Origin: Anaerolineales bacterium UBA6128
GTDB lineage: Bacteria > Chloroflexota > Anaerolineae > UBA1429
NCBI GenBank assembly: GCA_002423325.1
Contig: DIVQ01000211.1
Coordinates: 11,616-23,826 of the forward strand
DNA: 12,211 bases
Direction of reading: 5' to 3'
A model generated the notes under the pieces. It was not told where the DNA came from and did no database searches. It was given only the letters and a program-made list of their open reading frames with translations. Shown in pieces: positions 1 through 7,056 of the stretch. Position 1 is the first letter of the stretch; each line of letters begins with the position of its first letter. A program made the translations under genes and the position numbers.

Positions 1-18
1 TGCCCGTGCATCGGTACT

Positions 19-1692
19 TTAGCGCACGATTGGGTACGCGGTCACAGCCTGCGCCGCGATCGTCTGCTCCACTGCGGGATGCGGCATCAGGTAGAGCGCG
101 CGCAGGGCATAGCCGTCAGGCAAAGGGATTTCCAGCACACGGGCCGTCTCAGGCAACTGTGCGCCATCCACTGTGCTCAACGTGAACCAGTCCAACTCGC
201 TCACAGTGTAGCGGACAGGCCCGACACCCGCCTTTGCCACACGAGGATGCCCGAGAACCAGGGTCACCTCTCGCCGCACCAGATACTCGAACGTCGCCAG
301 CTTCTGATGGCCGGCGCGCGCGCCCGCGCTGGTACCCTCACGCGCCACCCACGCATCGTTCAACCCGAGCATGTCGATTGTGTCGAGCCGCGAGTAGTAC
401 GGGATCGCGCCCGCCGCGGTCGTGGCGATCACCACGCCCTGCGCCTCGGGCTGCGGCAGCAACACACCCAACGCATGCCCAATGCCGCTCCAGTTCTCGT
501 CGCTGTTCGACAGGTGCCCCTGCAACTGTGCAATCGACTCGACGCCGCCGTAACCCTTGTGCCCCCACGCGGCCAGGACCCCGGCCACAGCCAGCGCCAG
601 CACCAAGCCAGCGCGCACAACGGCACTGCCCCCGGCCGCCCAGATCATCCAGACTGCCAACACCATCGTCAAGGGTAGAATGGCCACAAAGAACCTGAAC
701 TCCATAAAGTCGCCGCCCACCCCAACCACGTAGGCGAACCACAGCCCCACGCAGGCCGCCAGCGTCGCAACAACGCAGCGGTGCCATGCGCTCTGTTCGG
801 ACGCCTCCGACTCGGCCCCAGCGCCCCGCCGCCGCAGTTGGCCAAGCACGTACAGTACACCCACAGCGATCACTGGCCCAAGCCAATAAAACGTAACAAA
901 GCGGTAAGCGTACGCAAATCCCTGCCGGATCGAGGGCGACGCGGCCTTGGCATAAAAGGTGTTCGGCAAGATACTGCCATAGTACCCCTGCTTCCAGACC
1001 AGCCAGCCGCCCACAAGGACGAGAGCCGGCGCGCCCAGTGCCAGGGCATAGCGCCAGCGCTTGCGTCCGGCGCACCGCAGCCACCAGACGAGCAACGCCA
1101 CGTAAAGCGGCGCAAGCACCACCGCCGAGTCCAGTCGCGTCAGCAGCGCGACGCTGGCGCACAGCGACACCCCCAGCAGCGCAAGCGTGAAGCGCGCGCA
1201 GCCGCCCGCGCACACCCGCACGGCCAGCACAGCTGCGCCCAACAGCGCACAGGCCTGCAGCTGCGTCTCCAGTCCCCCGGTGGCATAGGCGCTAAAGGTA
1301 TAGTTGAGCCCCAGCAACGCCACCGCGATCAACGCCCGCCACCGCGAGTGCAACAGATCCCGCGCCAGCACAAAGGTCAGCACCAGGCTTCCGGCAAAGC
1401 ACAGCATCCCCAGCGCGTACGCTGCCCACACGGGATCCAGCCCCAGCTTGATCGGAAGCGTCATCAGCAGCACCCAGAGGAAATTGGTGTACCCCTCCAC
1501 GCGCTCGCCGGCGTTCCAAGTCAACCCCTGGCCTTCTGCCAGATTGCGCGCGTATCGAAATGAAATAAAGGCGTCATCCTGGATGAAACGGTTCGACCAG
1601 GCCCACCCGAGCAACAGGATCATGGTGACCGCCACCACCCAGCGCCATCGCTTCTCAGCAATGGCCAGCAGGATTCTTGCCGCTTGCTTCAT
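19..1692 (-). CDS. Polytopic GT-C-type glycosyltransferase, AftB-like
   Basis: 557-residue integral membrane protein, probably a GT-C glycosyltransferase that moves a sugar from a polyprenyl-phosphate donor onto an envelope glycan at the outer face of the membrane. Seen: a basic N-terminus, a first membrane segment (about 18-34), then the loop motif QDDAFISFRYARN (D39-D40, the usual position of a GT-C catalytic/metal acidic pair) and GERVEGYTNFLW (62-73). About ten further hydrophobic segments run to about residue 375. A soluble tail (about 390-557) contains AGAIPYYS and TIDMLGLND. The DDAFISFRYARN...VEGYTN signature is that of mycobacterial AftB-like arabinofuranosyltransferases and related bacterial proteins; donor and acceptor are unknown here. 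The ATG lies inside the ATGA overlap with the upstream MBL gene, with GAGG (1700-1703) seven bases ahead, so translation is probably coupled. The fold class is fairly secure; the specific activity is inference. Confidence 0.8.
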   Translation of the reverse strand: MKQAARILLAIAEKRWRWVVAVTMILLLGWAWSNRFIQDDAFISFRYARNLAEGQGLTWNAGERVEGYTNFLWVLLMTLPIKLGLDPVWAAYALGMLCFAGSLVLTFVLARDLLHSRWRALIAVALLGLNYTFSAYATGGLETQLQACALLGAAVLAVRVCAGGCARFTLALLGVSLCASVALLTRLDSAVVLAPLYVALLVWWLRCAGRKRWRYALALGAPALVLVGGWLVWKQGYYGSILPNTFYAKAASPSIRQGFAYAYRFVTFYWLGPVIAVGVLYVLGQLRRRGAGAESEASEQSAWHRCVVATLAACVGLWFAYVVGVGGDFMEFRFFVAILPLTMVLAVWMIWAAGGSAVVRAGLVLALAVAGVLAAWGHKGYGGVESIAQLQGHLSNSDENWSGIGHALGVLLPQPEAQGVVIATTAAGAIPYYSRLDTIDMLGLNDAWVAREGTSAGARAGHQKLATFEYLVRREVTLVLGHPRVAKAGVGPVRYTVSELDWFTLSTVDGAQLPETARVLEIPLPDGYALRALYLMPHPAVEQTIAAQAVTAYPIVR

Positions 1693-3554
1693 CTGCTCCC
1701 CTCGCGCGCGATCACGCGCACCAGCGCGTGCCGAATCTGGCCCAGGTACCCGTCGTCCACCGTCACCCGCAGCGGCACAACGACGAGACCAGTCACCGCG
1801 TCGCCAGGCACGCCGACCTCAGAATCAACCGTTCCCTCCTGGCCTGCGGGCACAACAACCCCGCCAGGCGGTTGCGTTGACGCGAAGCGCCAACCGTCCG
1901 GCAGAACCGGCTCTACGCTGACGCACAACGGCGCTGAACCGTGATTCGTCACGCCCACCGCCATCGTGCACGTCTCTCCCTGTACGACCGACTGCTCGTA
2001 AGGGTACGCCCGCACCCAGCCGTCATCTGCGCCCATATCGGGACGAGACCAGGGCAGCATTGTGGCGAGCAACGACTGTCGCTGCACCAGCATCTCCTCC
2101 ATATACTCCAGTTGCGCATCGCTGAAGCGAAAGGCACGTTCCTGATGCTGGTTGAAAATGAACTCGGGCCGCGTCTCGCGCCAGATCTCGAGACAGCGCC
2201 GGAACCCTCTGCCGGGGCCCGAGAAGCAGCGGTTCGCGCAGCAGTGATCGTCGATACCACAGGGCGAGCCGGAATCCCCGGCAAAGAAAAGGCTCGTGCC
2301 ATGCCCCCGCACCAGCAGGCCACTGTGATAGTAGGTCTGTCCCGGAAAGTGATAGGCGGTAAGCCTGTACTCGTGCCAGCGCCAGGATTCGCCGTCACGC
2401 CGCGCGTACACGTTGCGTGCTGCAATCGGCGACAGGCACGGCAGCATGAAGCGTTCCGGATGCTCCAACACCTCGACCATGTGCTCCTCGGTGCTGACAC
2501 GCAGGTCGAATGCGTCCTGCAGCGCGGCCAGACCATCCACGTGGTCGTCGTGATAGTGCGTCACCCAGCACTCTTCAACTGACCTGATGGGCATGTTCGC
2601 ATACTGTTCCGCCTCCAGCCACGCACGCAACATGTCGATGACACTCTGATCCCCGCAGTCGATCAGCAGTACCGCTCCGGTGTCTGAAAGCACAGCGTAG
2701 CTGGTGTACGCCATGCGCTGCACGTGCGGAGGCGGATCGCTGACTTCGGCGGGTGGCATGCGCGCGGGATCATCCCGAAGGTCCTCATACAACGTCGGGA
2801 AATAGTGGTTAAGCGACGAGATGGCTGCGTGGTTGCGCCACAACGCGTCCAGGCGGTCCGACAGCAACGCGATCGCCTCGGCCGTGGCAGTGAGCGGCTC
2901 GCCATGGGCCGGCACTAGAAGGTCGGCGCCGACGTCCGCCAAACGCCTGAGGCTGGTCTGCAGATTGAGCGCGTTACCGATATAGCCGTGATAGTCACCC
3001 ACGCAGCCAAAGCCCTTCTGCAACGACGCAATGTCGAGCAACTGGCCCGGCCCGTGCAGGACATCGCCGGAGAAGCAGATACGCTGGCCTCCAACATCGA
3101 GCAGATACGAGACGGCCTGGTCGGTAGCCCCTGGAGTCGTCAGTGCCTCGATGCTGTATCCTCGCCACGATACCTTCTCGCCATCGTACAGTTCCTGCGC
3201 CACCGCCAGCGGCCGCGCGAGCACCTGGGGCCCCGGCTGATAGTGGTAGGCGTGCCAGCGATTGCGCCCGTCTGCCCAGTAGTCCTCGACCCCATCAAAG
3301 AGCGCACGCGCTCCGGCCGGCACCATGACACGCGCACCACGTTCGACAAAGGCATAGGCGCCCGCCACGTTGGGACGCCTGTGCTGCGTACACAGGATCA
3401 GGTCAACCTGCTCAACGCCCAGGCGCTTGAGCCGTGCAGGCGTCACGCTATCGCAGCAGTCAATGAGCAGCGCATGGCCGCCAACCAGCAGCATCCCCGT
3501 GTTGACCGCGCCCTCAAGCACCCACAGGCCGGGTGCGATCTGTCGGTCTATCAT
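1689..3554 (-). CDS. Tandem metallo-beta-lactamase-fold protein with C-terminal NEW3-like domain
   Basis: 621-residue protein, no signal peptide or membrane segment seen. It has two MBL-fold domains in tandem. Domain 1 (about 1-235) keeps the fold signatures FSGD (161-164) and PAHGEP (215-220), but the HxHxDH metal motif has become TQHRRPN (56-62): aligned ligands H,H,D,H are now Q57,R59,P61,N62, and the usual TPGHT is TPGAT (A143). Domain 2 (about 280-500) has intact THYHDDH (332-338), FPGQTYYH (403-410), AGD (D427) and a late histidine (H470), so it probably binds two metals and is the active hydrolase. A Cys-rich loop lies at 432-454. Residues about 519-615 look like a NEW3/Ig-type beta-sandwich (VTNHGSAP, LPDGW, VPAGQ). 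Substrate unknown. First gene of an operon with the GT-C gene (ATGA overlap). GGAG at 3562-3565 is seven bases before the ATG. Confidence 0.85.
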   Translation of the reverse strand: MIDRQIAPGLWVLEGAVNTGMLLVGGHALLIDCCDSVTPARLKRLGVEQVDLILCTQHRRPNVAGAYAFVERGARVMVPAGARALFDGVEDYWADGRNRWHAYHYQPGPQVLARPLAVAQELYDGEKVSWRGYSIEALTTPGATDQAVSYLLDVGGQRICFSGDVLHGPGQLLDIASLQKGFGCVGDYHGYIGNALNLQTSLRRLADVGADLLVPAHGEPLTATAEAIALLSDRLDALWRNHAAISSLNHYFPTLYEDLRDDPARMPPAEVSDPPPHVQRMAYTSYAVLSDTGAVLLIDCGDQSVIDMLRAWLEAEQYANMPIRSVEECWVTHYHDDHVDGLAALQDAFDLRVSTEEHMVEVLEHPERFMLPCLSPIAARNVYARRDGESWRWHEYRLTAYHFPGQTYYHSGLLVRGHGTSLFFAGDSGSPCGIDDHCCANRCFSGPGRGFRRCLEIWRETRPEFIFNQHQERAFRFSDAQLEYMEEMLVQRQSLLATMLPWSRPDMGADDGWVRAYPYEQSVVQGETCTMAVGVTNHGSAPLCVSVEPVLPDGWRFASTQPPGGVVVPAGQEGTVDSEVGVPGDAVTGLVVVPLRVTVDDGYLGQIRHALVRVIAREGSR

Positions 3555-3561
3555 GCCCTGG

Positions 3562-3565
3562 CTCC
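3562..3565 (-). promoter_or_regulatory. Shine-Dalgarno of the tandem MBL gene
   Basis: On the minus strand this reads GGAG, seven bases ahead of the ATG at 3554-3552. It directly abuts the proximal TATAAT copy at 3566-3571. That makes the proximal copy an unlikely productive -10 for this gene, since such a transcript would start too close to the ATG. Confidence 0.6.
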
Positions 3566-3599
3566 ATTATAGGTCGACGACCAACGCTGGCATTATAGG
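3565..3599. repeat. Duplicated 9-bp motif with two perfect TATAAT boxes
   Basis: The motif CATTATAGG occurs at 3565-3573 and again at 3591-3599, a 26-bp period. On the minus strand each copy contains a perfect TATAAT. The distal copy fits a promoter for the MBL gene. The proximal copy sits against the Shine-Dalgarno. It may be a second -10, a duplicated regulator site, or chance. Confidence 0.45.
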
Positions 3600-3619
3600 C
3601 CGCTTCCGCTCTGCGGCAA
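3592..3619 (-). promoter_or_regulatory. Predicted sigma-70 promoter for the MBL/GT-C operon
   Basis: Read on the minus strand, TTGCCG (3619-3614; four of six matches to TTGACA) is followed after 16 bp by a perfect TATAAT (3597-3592). Transcription would start near 3585, giving a leader of about 30 nt before the ATG at 3554. The match is by eye only. Confidence 0.55.
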
Positions 3620-3633
3620 CCGCCGCGGCCTGC

Positions 3634-3648
3634 GGGCGCCACGCGCCC
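3634..3648. repeat. Short GC-rich inverted repeat in the divergent intergenic region
   Basis: GGGCGC, three-base loop, GCGCCC: a perfect 6-bp stem lying between the two divergent promoters. There is no T-tract, so it is unlikely to be a terminator. It could be an operator or a chance feature of very GC-rich DNA. Confidence 0.3.
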
Positions 3649-3665
3649 CTGCCCTCTCGGGCCGT

Positions 3666-3694
3666 TTGATTCTCCGCCCTTTGTGCGGTATCAT
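3666..3694 (+). promoter_or_regulatory. Predicted sigma-70 promoter for the Wzy/TPR operon
   Basis: TTGATT (3666-3671) and TATCAT (3689-3694) are separated by 17 bp; they match the consensus hexamers at four and five of six positions. The start point would be near 3701, leaving a leader of about 60 nt before the ATG at 3763. AAGGA at 3753-3757 is five bases ahead of that ATG. The match is by eye. Confidence 0.55.
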
Positions 3695-3762
3695 CGCTCA
3701 ACGTTCATCACGGTGCCGTCCTGCACCGATAACCGTATTCGGCTGCGAACCAAAGGAATCGG

Positions 3763-6700
3763 ATGCGTTCAAAGCTTGCTGCGTTCTGCGATGCGATGAT
3801 CGAAACAGGTTGGCTGCTCGCACTGATCGTCGAGCCGCTGTTTCTCAACGTCTACTCGAGCCGCGTCTTTGAACCCGACAAGCTGACCCTGCTGCGCTCG
3901 ATTGCCACGATCATGGCGATCGCCTGGATCACTCGATGGGCCGAACAGCGCCTTTCCGTCCGCTCCGCCAGCGATCCGACGACCCAACAACCCTTCTGGC
4001 AGCGCCCCCTTGTAGCTGCCACGCTGTTCCTTGCTCTTGCCCAGATTATCTCCACCGTCGGATCAGTGGCGCCACGGACCAGCCTGCTGGGCTCTTACGT
4101 CAGACTGCAGGGCAGCTATACCTTTCTCGCCTACCTGGTTGTGTTTGGTTGCCTGCTTTCCGTGCTCAGACGGCGCGAGCAGGTGGAACGCGCGCTCACC
4201 ACGGCCATCCTGTCCAGTCTGCCCGTGGCGCTGTACGGTCTCGTTCAGCACTATGGCCTGGACCCGCTGCCGTGGGGCGGTGATGTCACCCAGCGCGTGG
4301 CGTCGACGATGGGCAATTCAATCTTTGTGGGCGCCTTTCTGCTTTTGCTGGTACCGCTCACGTTGGCGCGCATCACTCGTACGAGCCAGCACGCTTTGGC
4401 CAACGCCAGTGCGCGCCAACGCGTTACGCTGATAGCAGCCCTGGTCGTGGGCCTTTTGGTCGAGATCTATGCCATGGGGGCACTCGGACTGGGCCGCGGC
4501 ATCGCCGTGGGTCTGCTGCTGATCGCCGGCCTGTCGCTGCTGGCCGCCTGGCTCGGCAAGCCAATCGGCGCCTTTCTACAGGCCGGCTGCTACCTGTTCA
4601 TCTTGAGCGCCCAGTTGCTCTGCATCTATTTTTCGCAGAGCCGCGGACCCGAGATCGGCCTGCTGGTCAGCGTGTTTTTCTTCTGGCTGCTCTTCCTCGC
4701 TTGGCAACGGCGGCGCCGGCTTGCCGCGCTGTTCCTGGGCGCCGCCGCCGCCGTCATCGTGCTGCTCGTCGTGATGAACATCCCCGAGTCGCCCTTGGCC
4801 GGCATTCGCGACGTGCCGTATATCGGCCGCCTGGGGCGCCTGCTCGAGATCGAATCGGGCACAGGCAAGGTGCGCGTGTTGCTGTGGGAGGCCGCCGTCG
4901 AGATGGCGACCGACACCCCCCTCCGAACTGCCATCGGTTACGGACCCGACGCCACCTTTGTGGCCTTCAGCCCCTTCTACCCACCCGATCTGGCGCACTA
5001 TGAAAGCCGAAACGCCTCGGGAGACCGCTCACATAACGAGATCTTTGACATGCTTGTGATGACGGGGGTGCTGGGCCTGGCCGCATTTGCCTGGTTGGCG
5101 ACCGCCCTCTTCTATCATGGCCTGACCTGGCTGGGCCTCATCCAAAGCAGCAAGCAGCGCCGCGTCTACTCACTTGCGGTGGGCGCGGGCGCATTGCTCG
5201 GCGTGGTGGTCCCCCGCGTCGTCGATCAGTCGTTCCGATTCGCGGGCGTCGGCGTCCTGGTGGGCTTTATGCTCGGACTCGCGGCGTACGTCTCGGCGGC
5301 CGCGCTTACGCGACGCAGTGCACCCGTCGAGCAGCCCGCGCAGGAGAGCACGCCTTCCGGTTGGGCAGCGCTGCTGATCATCGCCCTGCTGGCATCCATC
5401 GCGGGGCACTATGCGGAGCTCAGTTTTGGATTCGGCGTGGCCGCATCGCGCACCTACTTTTGGGTCTTTGCGGCGATCCTGGCCGTCGTGGGCCAGCACC
5501 CGTTGCCCGAAACCGTGAATGGTGATACGTCCCAGGGCACCCAAACCGCCAATAGGACAATACGCCGAGGCCTGCCGAGAGAATCCGCGAACCGCGCGAT
5601 CCGTTCGCGGCGAAGCTCGCCTTCGGCGGGCTCTCGCGCCACTCAGCCCACGGCGTCTTCCGCCAGCTATGGGCTGTACGTCGCCGCCGCACTCACCGGC
5701 TGGGCCTTGGCGACGCTCGCCTGGAACTATACCACCAACCCAACGCCCCCTTCTGCCACAGCATGGGCGCTGCTCAAGCGCTCCTTCACCACCCTGGCCG
5801 CCCGGGGCCAGCCCGGCGAGACCAGTTGGGGCCTGGCCCTCGTGGTGCTGACCGTCTGGCTGCTCAGCTTGCTCGTGCACGTGACCGACGCCAGACAGGA
5901 CTCCGTCGCCCTGACGGTACGCGGCTGGTTGCGGGACTGTAGTCGCTATGCGCTGGTTTCGTCAGGCATCGGGATCGCGTTTGCGATCGGGCACGCCAGC
6001 CGGCTGGTAGACATCCGCAATCCCGAGAAGCTCATCTATGGCTACTATATCGCGGGATTGCTGGTCTGGCTTGGCATCGCTGCCCTGCTCTACTTTTCGC
6101 TGCCACGTCCGGCCAAGTCTGGCCACGCGACCGTGGCAGCTGGCGCCCTGGTGCTGCTGATGCTGGGCGTCGTGCTGATCATCAACACCAACGTGAGCGT
6201 CGTAGCCGCCGACGTGCTCTACAAGACCGGCCTGCGCTACGACGGACAGCAGGCCTGGGACGAAGCCATCTCGTTCTACAAACAGGCCATTGCCATGGCG
6301 CCCAACGAAGACTATTACTATCTGTTCGCAGGGCGCGCCCTTATGGAACGCGGCCAGACCGAATCCGCGGAAAGCGTTCGCGACGCCTATCTACAGGCCT
6401 CCTTGACGGCACTCGAAGACGCCAAGCGTCTCAACCCGCTCAACGCCGATCACACCGCCAACATGGCCCGCCTCCAACGCACTTGGGCCGAGTTGAGCAG
6501 CGATCCCGTGCAACGCTCCGCTAGGCTTGAAAGCGCCGAGGGCTTGTATGCACAAGCCCTAGCCATCGCTCCAAACAACGCCCAGTTGTACAACGAGTGG
6601 GGCCTGGTCTACTACGAGATGGGCGATCTGGATCGGGCCATGGAAAAGTACGAACATTCGCTCGCCCTGGACGACCGCTTCGCCCAGACTTATCTGTTGA

Positions 6701-7056
6701 TCGGCGACGTGCATCTCACCCGTGCCGACTATGCCAGCGCCGTCGCCACCTTTCGGCAATCCATCGCTCAGACTGGTGACGACGTCCAGTCCTGGAGTTC
6801 GCTCGCCTATGCCTTGTCGCAGGCGGGCGACGTCACCGAGGCTATCAAGGCCAACCTGCGGGTACTCGAACTGGCGCCTGATGATTATGTAACGCTCAAA
6901 AACCTCGCGATCCTGTACCGTGAGACGGGTCAGCATCGGGCTGCCATAGACGTAGCCCAACGCGCCCTGGCCGTCTCCACCAGAGACCAGGACGCGCTTC
7001 AGCAGTTCATCGCGCAGGAGCAGGCCGCACTCCAGGAAGGCGACGCAACGCCATGA
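3763..7056 (+). CDS. O-antigen ligase/polymerase-like (Wzy_C) membrane protein with C-terminal TPR domain
   Basis: 1097-residue protein in three parts. Residues 1-515 form a polytopic membrane domain with Wzy/WaaL-type signatures: SQSRG (R294), VRVLLWEAA (370-378) and DRSHNEIFD (H424) after a long loop. WaaL-type enzymes use conserved Arg and His residues in this loop to move a polyprenyl-diphosphate-linked glycan onto an acceptor. Residues 533-578 and 633-808 hold about six more membrane segments, split by an Arg/Ser-rich stretch (about 586-632) that is probably an inserted palindromic element. Residues about 815-1085 are roughly six TPRs (for example YNEWGLVYYEMGDLDRAMEKY at 943-963), which may dock partner proteins. 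The ATG is preceded by AAGGA. The gene overlaps the WecA-like gene through ATGA. Whether it is a ligase, a polymerase or a protein O-glycosylating enzyme cannot be told from sequence. Confidence 0.85.
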   Translation: MRSKLAAFCDAMIETGWLLALIVEPLFLNVYSSRVFEPDKLTLLRSIATIMAIAWITRWAEQRLSVRSASDPTTQQPFWQRPLVAATLFLALAQIISTVGSVAPRTSLLGSYVRLQGSYTFLAYLVVFGCLLSVLRRREQVERALTTAILSSLPVALYGLVQHYGLDPLPWGGDVTQRVASTMGNSIFVGAFLLLLVPLTLARITRTSQHALANASARQRVTLIAALVVGLLVEIYAMGALGLGRGIAVGLLLIAGLSLLAAWLGKPIGAFLQAGCYLFILSAQLLCIYFSQSRGPEIGLLVSVFFFWLLFLAWQRRRRLAALFLGAAAAVIVLLVVMNIPESPLAGIRDVPYIGRLGRLLEIESGTGKVRVLLWEAAVEMATDTPLRTAIGYGPDATFVAFSPFYPPDLAHYESRNASGDRSHNEIFDMLVMTGVLGLAAFAWLATALFYHGLTWLGLIQSSKQRRVYSLAVGAGALLGVVVPRVVDQSFRFAGVGVLVGFMLGLAAYVSAAALTRRSAPVEQPAQESTPSGWAALLIIALLASIAGHYAELSFGFGVAASRTYFWVFAAILAVVGQHPLPETVNGDTSQGTQTANRTIRRGLPRESANRAIRSRRSSPSAGSRATQPTASSASYGLYVAAALTGWALATLAWNYTTNPTPPSATAWALLKRSFTTLAARGQPGETSWGLALVVLTVWLLSLLVHVTDARQDSVALTVRGWLRDCSRYALVSSGIGIAFAIGHASRLVDIRNPEKLIYGYYIAGLLVWLGIAALLYFSLPRPAKSGHATVAAGALVLLMLGVVLIINTNVSVVAADVLYKTGLRYDGQQAWDEAISFYKQAIAMAPNEDYYYLFAGRALMERGQTESAESVRDAYLQASLTALEDAKRLNPLNADHTANMARLQRTWAELSSDPVQRSARLESAEGLYAQALAIAPNNAQLYNEWGLVYYEMGDLDRAMEKYEHSLALDDRFAQTYLLIGDVHLTRADYASAVATFRQSIAQTGDDVQSWSSLAYALSQAGDVTEAIKANLRVLELAPDDYVTLKNLAILYRETGQHRAAIDVAQRALAVSTRDQDALQQFIAQEQAALQEGDATP
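5576..5636. repeat. Nested palindromic element inserted in frame in the Wzy-like gene
   Basis: Outer arms CGAGAG (5576-5581) and CTCTCG (5631-5636) enclose a perfect 8-bp stem, CCGCGAAC (5585-5592) with GTTCGCGG (5603-5610), and a second stem, CGAAG (5611-5615) with CTTCG (5621-5625). The sequence could fold into a compact branched structure. The encoded stretch (residues about 598-625) is Arg/Ser-rich and clusters codons that are rare at this GC content (AGG, ATA, AGA, two CGA). It sits in a loop between membrane segments. This is the pattern of a small palindromic repeat captured in frame. The borders are uncertain; the whole insertion may span about 5518-5650. Confidence 0.5.

Noticed and set aside
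781..1563. Open frame on the plus strand (260 codons) opposite the GT-C gene
   Set aside because: The composition is an antisense shadow (Arg/Gln/His-rich) with no motif, and the minus-strand frame has clear membrane segments and the DDAFISFRYARN motif.
3763..7056. Possibility that the Wzy-like gene is two genes fused by assembly error near the Arg/Ser-rich stretch
   Set aside because: The frame is open across the stretch, hydrophobic segments continue on both sides, and no stop or new Shine-Dalgarno is seen there. An in-frame insertion explains it better.
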